Notes: generated from the sequence alone by a model not told the origin. Counted from the first letter of the stretch, positions 33,831 through 46,947 are shown. The stretch is 64,000 nt of DNA from Icerya purchasi (GCA_039619475.1 CM077115.1:511210815-511274814), one strand, 5' to 3'. Made by a program: numbers and translations.

Positions 33831-36354
33831 CCAGGTTTCAAATAAAAGAAGAATCATCAAAGTTCTAAGTAACACACACATAAAAAAAAAAAAAAAGTCG
33901 AATTGAGAACCTCCTCCTTTTTTTGAAGTCGGTTAAAAATACCAACGCATATGAAAACAGGGATATATAGAAAAAGAAATAACTGCGAAAAACTATATGT
34001 AATTGAAAGAAAAATCAATAATAGAGATTCAATGAATGGGGTTAACATTTTACAAGGTAAGTTTACGCACGAGAAACTGAAAAAATCGCATACGAGCCAT
34101 TCTCAATCGAAAAGCCGACAATTACATTACGAGAACACTTAAAAAAGGGGAAAAAATTGAAATGTCGATAAAACTATTAACATATTCAAAACTGAATGCT
34201 AATAAATAAACATCAGATGCTAATAATAATGCTCTACCGGTGAAATAAAATTTTAAAACCATCATTAATATTCTAATCAAAATTATACACGATTTAATAG
34301 TAATATGTCCTATATTCTTTAACATGACGTTTACCGCTTTTTATTAACTTCACTGCACTTTTTTACTTTATAAATTATAACTAATTCTATCCCTCCCCCG
34401 CAAATTTTATAACTCTCGCTGGTTTTTGTTAATTTTATTTTTCTACATAGATACTGCTGTCAAACTAAAGATTTTCTCAACCTTTTTTAGACCTTTGGCT
34501 ACACCTCAGTTTTATTACAGTGTTCGTATCAGTGTATTAATTTTAAATGACTGTTAATCGATAAAAAAGATGAAATAAAACAAGAAATGCGTATAAGAAA
34601 CCGGAATAGTTTCCTCGGTTAAAGAAAAAACCTCGTTAAAATTAGACAAAAGACCAAACTACTTTTTATTGAAAAATCCCACTTCCGAAGTAGTTCGGGG
34701 CAATAAATAAACCAGAAAATGCACGTTTCTTAAAATAAATGAAAAAGGAAAAGAAAGCAGATAATAACATTTATAAAGGTCACAATTCACGGTTGAAAGC
34801 AATCATTTTCCGTTCGTATTTATCGCATAATACGGGTGTCATTATAAACGAAAAATACTGCTGGCTAATAAACTAAACAACTTCAGAATTTCATTTAAAT
34901 AGCACTGAGAGCAGTAATATAAATATTTTATAACATCTACCAGTGTGACGATGCAGCAATAAAAATAATCTTCTTTGTAGCGCCATACCTAGTTCTGAGT
35001 ATACGAAACCTACCCATTCGTACAAAAATAAATGGAAACTGTAGTAGTGTTTTAGGGAACGATCATAATCTTTTGGTAAGCTCGCAGCTTCGACGCGGAA
35101 GCATTATACGAATATACAAGAATGTTTCTCGAATTATGTATACGCTTATAAGGAAATCTATCAAGAATATTACATAAATGGAAAAAAAAAGAATACATCG
35201 CACCACCAGAAATAACTGAGAATGAATTATATAAGATCTACAGGAATGCACTAAAATCGTAAATAAGGAGAACAAAAAAAGGGCTAATAATTGATATAAA
35301 TAATTATCAAAGCAGATACAGTAAAAACATAAATAAATATATGGAAGACTCTGAAAGATGAACATCACAAAAACCATAATTATTTTCTGCCACAGAAGTT
35401 GTGCCAATTAAATAAACTTCAATAAATTTTAACTATATATGATAAAGTAGATAATTAATTCTAAAATTCATACAACCCATATATACATATATATATATAT
35501 ATATATATGTTTATTTAAAGGTATACAAGACAGAAATTATTAAAATGTTATTTCTGCCTGGTCCATGCTCGAAAAATTAACGTATTACGAGAATAGAAAA
35601 CAGCGGTAGTGACAGTAACCGCCTTAACAATAAAATATTGGTAAATAAATAAAATAAAATGGTTATATTCAAAGAAATATTTTTAAAAATAAAGTTCCAG
35701 TTTAATGTTTTTGATGTAGAATTTAGTTAATTTTATGTAAATGCAGGAGTATTTTGAAAATTATTTAATGGTAAAAAAAAAAAAAAAAAATCGTAACAGA
35801 CATAAAAATTTAGCATTATTTTCAATAAGACTGCAGATTATATTGCCGAAAACAAAATTTCAAGCATATTAAGAAGTATCAGCAAACCTGTTACTGCACA
35901 GAAATAGGCTGAAACGCGTACAAATAATTTTCATTCAGCTAATTGTAATACGGCACATTACAATTAAAAAGAAAAAAGTAAAATGTATAATAATAAGATG
36001 TCGAAAATGTGAAAGAATGAAAACTTATTAATGGAATAAAGGAAATAATTGCGGACGGGATATCGCCAAGTGAAAAAAGGTTCTGTGGTTGGTGGAGAAA
36101 AAAAAACGGACAATCATATAAAAGAAAGATTCTGGGGTAAATAAATTGATGGATTATATTGACTAGAGTAATAAATAACACGGAGAAGGTCTGTGTTGCA
36201 TTGTTCAATTATCTGGCTTACATTGTTTCTTCTTGATTTTCTTACGTCGAAAATCATTCGCCAAGAGAAATATATTAAAACAAAAAAAAACAAAAAACTA
36301 AGAGACTTTCACTGACGCTGATTCGAACTGAAGAAATACGCAAAATCCAAAATA
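33831..36354. other. TE-rich spacer with LINE debris
   Basis: About 35110-35360 (plus) reads, with breaks, KNIT.MEKKRI.. and KIVNKENKKRANN, like a LINE endonuclease-RT linker; 36030-36130 reads KEIIADGISPSEKRF. Both are weak. (TA)n at 35485-35510 and poly-A at 35773-35790. Confidence 0.35.
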
Positions 36355-36702
36355 ATGTCTGATTGGGAGATTGAGTGGAACAGCATCCATCCGAATAAAC
36401 TACTGACAATCAAAAGAACGATTACTGACTGGACTGCCGTTATAGGCAGAGCTGCATCAAACCGGGATATCGAATCAACCTTAAACAGAACCTATCTAGA
36501 TCATACTCTAACCACCCATGCATCTCTGCTGAACCACCAGGAGCCTCCAGCCTGCACTCAATGTAACTGCCAGATCACAGTCAAACACATCATCACTGAA
36601 TGCCCGACCTACAATGCTGGACGCCAACAGTCCACGAATTTAAATATAAATAGTTTACACAGATTAATTAAATTCATTAACACTACAAACCTTAAAATGT
36701 AA
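36355..36702 (+). pseudogene. C-terminal fragment of an RNase H-bearing LINE ORF2
   Basis: A 115-codon open frame with WEIEWNSIHPNKLLTIKRTI, YLDHTLTTHASLLN and a Cys/His block CTQCNCQITVKHIITECPTY. The order 'TH..LL....PPxCxxCxCxxTVKHIxxECPxY' is the conserved end of I/Jockey-group ORF2 proteins downstream of RNase H. The upstream parts are absent. Confidence 0.8.
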
Positions 36703-37439
36703 ATAACCTTATCCGAGGTGATTATAAAATCCTTTTTTTTTTCATATAATTTGGTTTTTTATCTATACTCGGTACTTTTGCGCTGTTCCAACATTTGTAA
36801 CACAGTTCAAACACAGTGAAAACAATACCGCACGTAACAACTCCTCTCCATTTGTATCGTTTTTTTTCTCAAAAAATATTTTTGCACCCGGAATAGTTGC
36901 AAAATAAGTTATAAATTTGAAGTTAACTACCGACAAAAAGACACAAAAAATTCGAAACATTAAAATGTGACGGCGAAAAGATGTATGGAGTAGCCATATA
37001 TTAAAGCTTTAACTAAACTATAGGTCTACATTTCGAGTAATTTCTTATGTCACTTTCGAATGGACCATTAAATATCACTTATAGTACAATTCCATTAATT
37101 CGAACCAATCAAATAATCGGACAAATATAAACTACTGATTCTCAATTGTTAAATTAAAAGCAAAAATTGCAAAAAAAAAACATGAATGTAGCGAGTTTGT
37201 TGAATGTAAAAAAAAGAAAGAAAAAAAAAAGAAAAAGAAACAAACAAACAAAACGCACGCAGCCGCGCGTATATTCTCTAAAAAGTTTTTACTTTTATTA
37301 TTATATAAAAAAAAAAAAAATTGTATTATAGCGATTAACAATTTTTCTTCAAACATATTAATAGTTAATTGGCTTCATTACAAAAAACTGTCGCAACAAA
37401 AAATTAATTTTTTTCATTTCCAATATCGATTTGGATCAT

Positions 37440-37830
37440 TGGAGTTTGAAAAATAGATTTTACGTATTTATTGTTTCTGGATCAGAAAATGAAAAACGGC
37501 TTGCAACATTACCGGACGACTTGCTACGGTTGTAACAGCTTTGCTGCAGATAGAAATTGCAGTCGAACAACACTCTAGCAATTTACCGAGAAGCTTGGAA
37601 GAATAAATCGCTTATTTCGTAAAGAAACAGAAAAAGCTGGTTGCCAATAGTTACGAGTTTTTCTCGAAAGAAATAAAACTATTTCAGTGAGACAAGTTGA
37701 AGATTTTCCGCTGGCACGAGCTAATGAACAGAACTGAATCGAATACTGCCTTCAAAAGGAAAATAATTTCACGACAAACCAGGAAATATTTTCAACGAAA
37801 ATGGCATTTCGCAATAAATAATTCAGCGAA
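37440..37830 (+). pseudogene. Pogo/Tigger-type transposase fragment
   Basis: Reads QFTEKLGRINRLFRKETEKA, GCQ-stop-LRVFLERN, then SVRQVEDFPLARANEQN. The sequence F.KE...AG..WL..FL.RN...S.R......LARA is the signature of the CENP-B/HTH region of pogo-superfamily (jerky/Tigger) transposases. One stop replaces the expected Trp. The DDE part is not recognisable downstream. Confidence 0.68.
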
Positions 37831-40597
37831 AGCATTTATTGTCTAAGGATTGTTCAAGAAAAATTCTTTATTTTTGAGAACCAAAAGTTTTTTTATTATC
37901 GATTAATTATTTTAATTATGTACGATAACAAGACCGCACCTCTGCCCAGAAAAATTTAGGGGAACTATTCAGATTTCCTCATCTTTATTAAAGGGACATT
38001 TTTTAAGGTTTCTGCGATATTTAATCTTAAACATAGTTGCATTATTCAAATCACGCAAAACAATAACTGAGAAAGTCGATTTTATTCACCGAGGAAAATT
38101 TTTGTTTTTTTCAAAATAAAACATAAAACTCGAAAATATAGTCGTTTTTATGAAATTAAGAAAAACGTTTGTGATCGTCAGCCTATGTAATATCCAAAAG
38201 TGCTTTTTTTTTTTATTAAACTACGTAATTCTGTGTTTTCCAACATGATGCGTGCACACACAGCAGCGGATTCTACCAGAGTAGTTGTTACTCAGTTCAA
38301 AACTGTGCCTCCTCTTCGCATGAAATCGTTAAATTCCTGATGAAAGGTCGACAGTCCCCTTCGAGAAAGTCAAAAGCGTCTGTTTGTAAGAACAACTCTG
38401 TTGATCAGAAAAATCTCGAATTCCAATTACATTTTCCGCATTCTCGATGTTTTTGATCGAAAGATATTATATCGAATGTACTCCATTCGCGATTATGATT
38501 TTTGAGGGTGGTCACATCAAAGGATCCGAGAAATAAATTATTGTAACAAGAGGTGCTTAATAAACGCTTAATAAAAGAAAAAGGATTATTATGGGGAATT
38601 TTTAAAAATCAAAAATATCCGGAGTACTTTGTAAGAAGAGTATATTGTTTATAAAAAAAAAAGTTGTGGAAATTTTTGTTTATATCGATTTTTAGCACTT
38701 TAAATAACGTCCGGTGACAAAACATATTCATCTTAAAAAGGAGCTAATTAAGACATAACTCGATCAGATTAACAGGATAGAAAAAACAAGAATGAGGACA
38801 ATGAATAGAGAAAAGAGGACGGACATAGAAAAATACAAGATGGATGATATGGGGAATTTTAAGAAACGTTTCGTTCGACCCACAGAGAGGTCGCTTAAAA
38901 AAATGTATCGTTGCGAATAGTTTCTTTCGTCGCTGCGGCGATGAAGAAGACAATATGAGATGAAGTTCTTCTCACCACAGCGTCTAACGGATTAAAAATG
39001 CGTCGTCTATGAGAGAAATAGCTCCATGAATCGTGCAGACATTGCCATAATTCTGGAAGAAAGAAAAGAAGAAAAAAATCGGAATATTAATAACTGATGA
39101 GGTAACTCCTCTCCTCGTCATTCAACATGTTCTCTAGACCTACCGATTTTTGTTTTTTCTAATTTCTATCAATATTTTCTATTTTTTGTTTCCAATGATT
39201 TTTGTTATTTCTACCGCAATTAGTAAATATGAAATATTTTTTGGTTTTTTACAAAACCTAATTTCAACTATTTCTTAAATAAGAAATACGGTACCTTTTC
39301 CCGTTTACTCTACGTACCATAAATGTAAACAACGATGAAGTAAAGTGAGTTCCATGGAAGGTTGAATTGTGAAATTAAGCTTTTCATAATGTATGCATCA
39401 AAAAGCCCATATTGGTTTTTCTTTCGTATCCAATCCCGCCCCTGGTTTTATTTCATTTTCAACTGATTATAATTAAATTTTATTGCTACGAAATAAATCT
39501 AATAATCGTAACATGTATTTATCAACTTGGTTTTCAACTAACTTAAATTTGGATTTTAGTTTTCGGTTTCCTAATTCAAGAATTCCATTAAAGATTATTA
39601 CGTAAATTCAAAGTGTCCAAACTACTGAACATCATTTATGATGATGCGCTTTTTACTAGACATGATGAATGGATACATAAGGTCTGCCCGGAAAGTATCC
39701 GGCCGCTAAACAACTCGAAAACGAATTGCTCTGGTGTCGTCAACAAGACATCGTCGTGGAGAGGTTCTCCTGTTATTCCTTCCATAGCGGAACTCGCTAA
39801 AAAACCGGTTTTAGTAGAAGTTTTATGTTTACACGTTTCATTTCTTCAAAGTTACGTACTTTCTCATTTTACGAAAATAACGGAACGCGTCGACTAGAGA
39901 ATCTGCATCAAATTTTAATCTTAGCCACACAACGACGAAAATAATTGCAATAACTGAAAACGGTTTTGCAGACCAAGAGGTGGCTAAGATACGGAAATAA
40001 AATAATTCAGTTTAATCGATTTAAAAATGGTCAGGAGTCGATCGAAAGTGAATTTTGTTCTCTTAGACTGTTTCCAAATACGTACATGCAAGTAAAACTT
40101 GCGTAGTGTTTAATTCGAGATTATCTGCAGATCGTTATTGATATCACAAATATCATTTTTGTTAGTTTGAAGTGTACTTTTCTTTTACTTCAATGTACTT
40201 TTTTTTATTTCCTCTTTCATAGTTCCTGCATTCCATAAAAAGTTTCACTTCTAACGCCGTTAGTTTTAAACTGACGTACAGTTTTCTGCGGCCTCACCGA
40301 CAATACCTAAAAATAAATACCACAAACTTTACCATCTTTACCTTCACTGTGTAATTGGCGTCCTCAGGGATCACGAGGTTCTTAAGAACTCGCGAATTTA
40401 AATTAATTATTCTATTTATTATTTATCATTATTATTGTTATTAAGGATATATTTCATAATTTCCTAACACCGATCTTTCCGTGACGGTCGACCGCTAAAA
40501 AATACAAAATGAAGATATACACATAAGACGAAAATAAACGACGACGGTTAATTAATTATAAACAATATTTAAGTATATTTATCACTCTGTTGTCGGT
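37831..40597. other. Intergenic or intronic sequence, mostly unassigned
   Basis: Less uniformly AT-rich than its surroundings around 38240-38560 and 38880-39110, probably old transposon sequence. An open frame at 39613-39897 contains GGTCTGCCCGGAAAGTATCC, which resembles a mariner-type transposon end and recurs in part at 55690-55703. No gene is supported. Confidence 0.35.
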
Positions 40598-40884
40598 AAA
40601 GTAAAGTAAGTCCCATATAGCCTTGATAAGGTATCATGGATTGTGAAGTTAAGGTTCACAATGTACTAAGCCTAATGGATCTAAGGAGAATACTGGAGCC
40701 AGTTCCTTTCTACTTGGGATCCGTCTTTACTTTCCCGGATTTCTCTGGTACCCAATTATTTCAGGCCGGATAAGCTTGGGAGCGACTTGGATCCGGGAAC
40801 GAGACAAGTCTTGAACCCGTGACCTCCGACTTAGTAGCCAAGCACCTTAACCACTAGGCTACCACGCTGCCTTTTGTTGTCGGT
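40588..40884 (-). repeat. tRNA-derived SINE, complete copy 2 with target-site duplication
   Basis: The minus strand starts GGCAGCGTGGTAGCCTAGTG with an A-box-like TAGCCTAGTGG, followed by GGTTCAAGAC as B box about 45 nt later, the Pol III promoter arrangement of tRNA-derived SINEs. The body runs to 40598 with an A/T-rich end. It is flanked by direct repeats TGTTGTCGGT at 40588-40597 and 40875-40884. Three other copies lie in the window (12738-12985, 4882-5060, 48847-48968). Confidence 0.92.
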
Positions 40885-41609
40885 GGTGGTATTTAATCCT
40901 TTAATGGTCTTGTGGGGTTGCGGCGACCGAAGTTATCATAAATACTGTTGAATCCCGTCACAGCGTGTTCGGAGTTAGGCTTTCTTAAAGTTCCGAAAAC
41001 AATCTTGGTGAAGTTCGCACGACTGGCTTCGATACTTTGTTTTTATTGGATTTTTTAAAAAACAACAACGTATTATACTATGCGACCTATTTAACTGCGA
41101 GTACGATTTCTATGAGCCTCATCGAATTCAACCGTTAACCGGATCGCGGCAAATTAGCGATCTTTTTTACTAAACGAAAACGGTGCCAAGTAAACGGAGA
41201 CTGACTGACCACTTCTAAGAATGCTCCAGCCGATCTTTTCTTCCTCCTTTTGGAGTTCCTCCTATAATATCCATGCTTTTCCATGCGATGGTGGTTGATT
41301 GGTTAGTTACCCCCGACCGACAACAGGTTCCACCCACATACACACAATAACTTTCTCAAACACGTTTTCCTAAATTTATTTACTTTTATTTTAATTTTGA
41401 TTTCTTTTATTTTTTATATTATTTACATTGTAATGTACACATTACAACTGTAACTTTTATGTGAAAAAATAAATAATTGGCTTATGATGACCATAATAAG
41501 ATACAAATACTTCCAGATCTTAAAAAATGTAAGTATCCAAATAAGGTTGTTGAAATACGAACGTCATTATTCTCATTTTTAAACGTAATTCATCGCGTAA
41601 AAAAAAAAA
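40885..41609. other. Spacer, nothing recognised
   Basis: Contains a moderately GC-rich stretch (40900-41300) without open frames or repeats that I can assign. Confidence 0.35.
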
Positions 41610-42640
41610 AAACAGAAACAGAAATAGAAACTGGGCGATTATTCTCGGCGTCTTCTCTTTCTGCGGATTATACTTAGTTCGACTCTCTGGATCTACATTG
41701 GTATTAGAAAAGGACAAGCAGTTCAACAGATTTTGATAAACTTGGTCACTGTGCACATTATTTTATTACTGCTGAACCTGCTGCCGTACTTCATGCAATT
41801 CTTTTTATCTCTTCCTCCTCTATTCTCTCGGATAAATTTCTTTAAATAGCTGACTCTGGAAGTGTCTTGCAGGCGATTTCTTCTCCTTTACCGTTGTCCT
41901 CTTTTGAACAACCTTTCGTTTTTCTTATTTACAATATCTAATTTACGAATCATTCCCGTTCCGTTCTATCCAAATAGATCTATTGTGGATCTCTGGCCAT
42001 GCTCGAATTGAGAGTAATGAGGTGGCTGATTTCTTGGCTTGCTCAGGAGCTTCCAATGCACATCCTCTTCAAAAAATTTCCTGTTTACAATATTAATCAT
42101 ATTTCCAAACAGTTTTCCATATTACATTATGGAAGGATATTTACTTTTTTCTTTTCTTCAATCCGATTTTATCTTTCCGTTTAGCCTTTACCTTCTCTGA
42201 TTAGATGGTTTGACAAGTTTCCTTCTCTTTGTCGTTCCCTGATTACTGTCAAATGTCATCTTCGTTTCGGTCATACCTTTTTCGTTTTTCCCTCGTCTCT
42301 TCTCTGCGGTGTCCTCTTCACCCAGAAGATTCCTTTTTTTCTGTGCGATGTCAACCATATCTTCTTCGAATGTTCCCCACTTTCTTTAGAACGTTTTCTC
42401 TTCTATTCTCAGCTTTTGGATCTTGGTCTTCCTACTCCATACAATGGACAAGTATGTTCTCTCTTTTCCTTCTTTATCAGTTGTTCCTATTCTAGCTTCT
42501 TTCATTCATTGAATGTCGCACCAGATTAAAATCTAATATGTTATGCTTTTTTTGAGCTATTGCGTAGATTCCTTGGTTGGTTGGGCTCTTGCTCTTCGTT
42601 AGCGTATCCATAAAAAATAAAAAAAACTATTAAGCGTTGT
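41610..42640 (+). mobile_element. RNase H-type LINE 3' fragment, copy L3
   Basis: Encodes, with frame breaks, an RNase H domain (AELAAVLHAILFISSSSIL near 41770; CGSLAMLELRVMRWLISWL near 41990, a degraded WIPGH.GI.GNE.AD.LA motif), then HIFFECS at 42358-42380 and a 3' end ...GGTTGGGCTCTTGCTCTTCG with A-rich tail at 42613-42628. The start GGGCGATTATTCTCGGCG at 41635 is repeated at 42664 in the next copy. Confidence 0.75.
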
Positions 42641-42654
42641 AAAAAAAAAGAGAA

Positions 42655-43320
42655 GCAGAAGCAAGAAACGCGGCGATTATTCTCGCCGTTTTCTCTTTAT
42701 GTCGATGTTTATAAACATTTTTTTTTTTTTTTGTCACTCTTACTCCACGCTAAAATGAACAGGCATTAGAAAAGAACAATTATAGTTGAACAGATTTTGT
42801 TTACCCTCTGTCTCAAAACTCGTAGTGTCCCATAAGAAGTTTCACTTCAAAAAATTAATTCTCCTGATTCCTATTAAATGGAATCTCTAGATAAGGAACT
42901 TGTACACAGTTTTTATAACAATTAAAGATATCAGTTTTTACATTATTTCGGATTCATGTTAAACGCATAAATTTGCTTGCATTCTACACTACATAAATTG
43001 ATTTAATTTTTAAATTATTAGTTATAAAAATTTGCAATTATTTGCGACGCCGGTCATGTGTTCTTCCAGTGTTCTTCCCTCTCGGTGGAGCGTTCTGCCT
43101 TATATTCTTATTTGCTTAAGCTTGGACTTCCTACCCCTTATTGTGCATCCTATATCCTGTCCTTTCCTTCCCCACTAATTATTCCTGCTATTTGTTCCTT
43201 TTTAGTTAAAATCTCTGATCGAATCAAAATATAGCCGACTTCTTTCCTTACCTTTTGCTTCTGGGTAAAGGTCCTTGGTTGACGAGCCCCCAAAAAAAAG
43301 AAAAAGAAAAAAAAAAAAAA
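42655..43320 (+). mobile_element. RNase H-type LINE 3' fragment, copy L4
   Basis: Starts GCGGCGATTATTCTCGCCGTTTTCTC, matching the start of L3, loses the RNase H middle, then resumes with TGTGTTCTTCCAGTGTTCTTC and the family's 3' tract ...GGTCCTTGGTTGACGAGCCCCC plus poly-A at 43292-43320. Head-to-tail with L3. Confidence 0.72.
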
Positions 43321-44219
43321 TTTTAATATTTAATTTTTTATTAATTTTAATATATTATAATTATTAATAATAAAACTTTATTTTTGGTATAAATTAATTA
43401 ATTGTAATTATTTAATTAAAATTTTATAAAATTAATAATTAATTTAGTTTTTATTGGTTGTTTTATTTAATTAATTTAATATAAGGACAAGCTTATATTA
43501 ATTTAATAAAGCGTAAAATTAAAATCACTTTTATTGTAACATTAAATCGTTTCAACCTCCTTCGAGTTATACGGTCTCCTAATATCTTCATATTCGTTAT
43601 AAAATGTTTTAAATTTACGTTCCAGTGAGCAGTGTTAGTTTATCGAATAGCGGACACATTTTAAGTTTCAACCTTCCGGTCGGATTGTTTAGCAACAATG
43701 CTTTGTGTATTCTTTAAACCAATAAATTTTCGTAATATCTACAAAAGCCATTGCGACAATCGACCCTAGTTTTAAGGAAACCAGAGTCATTCGAATAACG
43801 CTATGGTCAATGAATTGAAAGCAGCCAACAAAAGACCGACTACGGAAATGTTATCAACAGAATCTTGTGCAAAAAATTTATTAGCATCGTTCGAAATTAG
43901 GTGATTTGTTTTGTGACAGGATACAGAACCGTAACTGAAATATGACTTATTAACAGAGATTTCGCCGGAGAGTTAAATGAAAAATTTCAGTCTATAAATG
44001 CACGTCATATTGAATCAAATTTTTAACATTTTCAAAACAAAACATAATTCCTTTTTTTTTAATTTTATTAAATTATAATAATATTTCATTCATAATAAAT
44101 GCGAACGCACCTTTTTGAGGCAAGCGGGGGACCCAAGTTCTGAAAAGATACCAAAAATTTGACCGCCGTCAAAAGATGTCTCAAAAAAAAAAAAAAAAAA
44201 AAAAAAGAAAACACTAATA
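43321..44219. other. AT-rich spacer
   Basis: 43310-43520 is extremely AT-rich. 43740-43880 may carry a small transposon relic but no domain is recognisable. Poly-A at 44185-44206. Confidence 0.35.
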
Positions 44220-44520
44220 CAATTTAATTTCAATAGGGGGAGGGGGCGCCAACTGATGGCATTAACACAACACTACAGTTTAACATACTAGAAGGAAAAA
44301 ACAAACTAGATTTTAACGCGGCCACAAATTCAAGTGAGGAAGGAAACGACACAATAGGAACTATGGTAGGGGAGAAGGAAGCGCAGAGGAAGCGTTATAG
44401 GGTGTAGGAAGAGACAGGTCCAGGAGATGAAGTTACAAGTACGAATGTTTATCGGAAAGAGTGGAACATTCAAAGAAAATGTGGTTGGCGTCGCAAATCA
44501 AATTGCGGTCCGAATAACAG
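44220..44520 (-). mobile_element. RNase H-type LINE 3' fragment, copy L5
   Basis: On the minus strand: CGACGCCAACCACATTTTCT and TTGAATGTTCC (encodes NHIFFECS), then pyrimidine-rich sequence and a 3' end ...GTGTTAATGCCATCAGTTGGCGCCCCC. Same terminus as L6-L8. Inverted relative to L3/L4. Confidence 0.7.
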
Positions 44521-44560
44521 TAGTAAAAGTTTGGTAAAAATGATTACAACAGTCTCCAAG

Positions 44561-44725
44561 ACATAATTCTTTTCTGCTAACGTTTTGAATAGTGGTGCTC
44601 CATTCATCATCGGAACAAAACGCAGCAGGTTGAAAAAGGAAAATTTTCGTTTTCCGACTCATTGTGTTTTGTTCTGATAATAAATAGAGCACCATTATTC
44701 GAAATGTTAGCAGAAGAAAATTGTG
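44561..44725. repeat. Imperfect inverted repeat (foldback element)
   Basis: 44561-44622 (ACATAATTCTTTTCTGCTAA..., GGTGCTCCATTCATCATC, GGAACAAAAC) is matched by the reverse complement of 44661-44725 (...TTCTTCTGCTAACATTTCGA, GGTGCTCTATTTATTATC, AGAACAAAAC). Arms of about 62 bp, diverged, around a spacer of roughly 38 bp. Confidence 0.72.
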
Positions 44726-44735
44726 ACGTGATTTT

Positions 44736-46947
44736 AATCGAACACGGCAAACCTACGATAAGTCAAATAAGCCAGGAATAATTTTTTAAAAGAAATTAAA
44801 ATCACCTTTAATGGTTTCCAAGACTACGAGTATTGTAAACGGATAGGTGAACCAGACAAAAAGACAAATAGGAGTTAGCATGCCAATTTTAAGTTGCCTA
44901 TTTTCAAGCGGCCCTCTTCACAAATAAAAATGCTAATCGCATTTGTGTTTCGATCTTTTTCAAAATTCGATACTCCAACTCGCGCATAAATGTAAACATC
45001 GATTTTGCAAAATTTTGTTATTGGAAAAAATCGTAATTGTAATAGCACGTGATTTATCCTTCTAAGCGGAATCACAATATTTTGCTTATGAAGGTGGAGG
45101 TACTGGTTCAGTTTGTAAAGAGTGCAATGTTTGATATCGGACCGATGTATAAAAAGAAAATTAAGGGAATCTGCGGAAACGGATTTAAATTTAACAATTC
45201 ACCGAAGCATAAAAAAAGAGTATTTTCTTCTTTCTGCAATATGCCATTTGTGCAACAATAAGCGCCTTATCGAAATAATTTATTTAATTTGAAATACAAA
45301 AATTTTCTTTTAATAGTAATAGCGTTATAATTTTATTTATACGGCTTGCAGAATAACAGGTTAAAGCATTATAGTAGTAAAAACTTTTTGGTAACATGTT
45401 TCAAACTTATATTAAACTCACCCGATTCGAGTCCCAGGAAGTGTTGTAAGGACAATGACGCTTTAGTCAAACCATTTTTGTACCTGTCCTTGCTATCCCT
45501 GTATAGTTGCAAATGTAAACAGTCTGAAACAAAATTAACCAATCAATTAATCAATCAATTAATAATTAATCATTTATTTCGATAATTATGTGCGCGTAAT
45601 AAACTACTTTGCCGATGAGCATTGTTCAAAGCAATAGAATACAACGAAAGTAATGTCACACGTACTAATTAAAATAAAAAATATTAAATATAAATAAGGG
45701 CGCCCGTAAGAGTTTTCTTGAGGGGAGTGGAAAAAACATATTTTGGCTATAGAAAAATTTCACTATTACACTAAACAGAGAAATAAGTTTTTTAAAAAAG
45801 TAAAGAAAAATTACATCGATGACAAAAAAGAATAGTAGATTATTAGTTATTCCGATAAGTAAAAAGATAGGATTAAGATGTAGTAAAGTGAATATTACAC
45901 CAAGTTACATATATATATGTATACATGTATGTAGAAGTTAGGTTAAGATGGTAAAATGTTTAAATATAGAATAATTCGTCAACAAGCGTTTTACCTTAAC
46001 GAAAGAAATTTATGTAATAAAAAATAAATACATATTTTTCGGGGGAAAAAAAAAAAGTGATTTGGGAGTTTATTCTTAAAAAAATTTGTTACATAAAAAT
46101 TTTAAGAGTCACATTAAACGTTGCATTAATAGCGTTATAACTGCCGCGAAATTGATTAAGAATAATTTTATTTACATTTTAAAAAAATACAACGGAATTT
46201 CTTTAAATGTTTGCATTTTGTATGTTTTATTATCAAATGGAACAAATTTTATTTTCTTTATTATGTTTCTTCTTTTTGATTTTTTTTCTTTTTCAAATTC
46301 CCGCGAGGATAGCTACGGCTCCTTACTGTGATCTATTCTGCGGACGTTCACGAATACAAAAAAAAAAAAAAATGGAATCAAAACGACGAATATTCAAAAC
46401 GCCTACTATATTTTAACTGTAGGATATTTGCCGAAAAATCCAACAGATGGCGTAACTAATTACAATTAATATAGGAACGTAATTGACCGGTTTTAACGCT
46501 GAAAATTCAAGAACGCTATGTAATTCCGGCCAGGTTACATATATGGTGCCTGTAAGTGTGGCAAATCTAATATACAATCGATGAAGCAAGATAAATTTTT
46601 TATACATTTTGTTATTGATCAATTAAACAGCAATTATATACAAAATGAAAAAAACAAAACAAAACAATAATACAAATTTCCGTAATTTCACGAAACCAAA
46701 AAGTAAATAGTAAGCCGCGTCGTCTAATGTTGTAAATTACGGTAGACCCCACCGCCACTACGTTTAATTGACTAGTCTAGTAGTTGGAATGTGGAATAAT
46801 TGAAAAATCTGCAACGGAACAATATCGCCAAAACAAAAAAATAATCCAACTATGATGCCATTTATTTTTTCTCATAAAAATCAAGCTGGAATTCATTGCT
46901 CTTTGATGTTCCGCATTTTTCGTTTTTTTATTCTTTGTTTTTTTTTA
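44736..46947. other. Spacer, no gene supported
   Basis: AT-rich with a TA/TG microsatellite at 45908-45930. Short open frames at 44875-45075 (minus), 45049-45261 and 45346-45585 (plus) have no recognisable content. Confidence 0.35.

Noticed and set aside
40598..40874. A functional tRNA gene at the SINE head
   Set aside because: The A and B boxes are followed by a SINE body and the unit is repeated elsewhere with target-site duplication; the cloverleaf is incomplete.
44875..45075. Minus-strand frame NFEKDRNTNAISIFI as the missing PH exon
   Set aside because: It superficially resembles the PH segment TLDKESNTIAIVCQ, but that segment is already encoded at 30936-31064 and the frame has no fitting donor.
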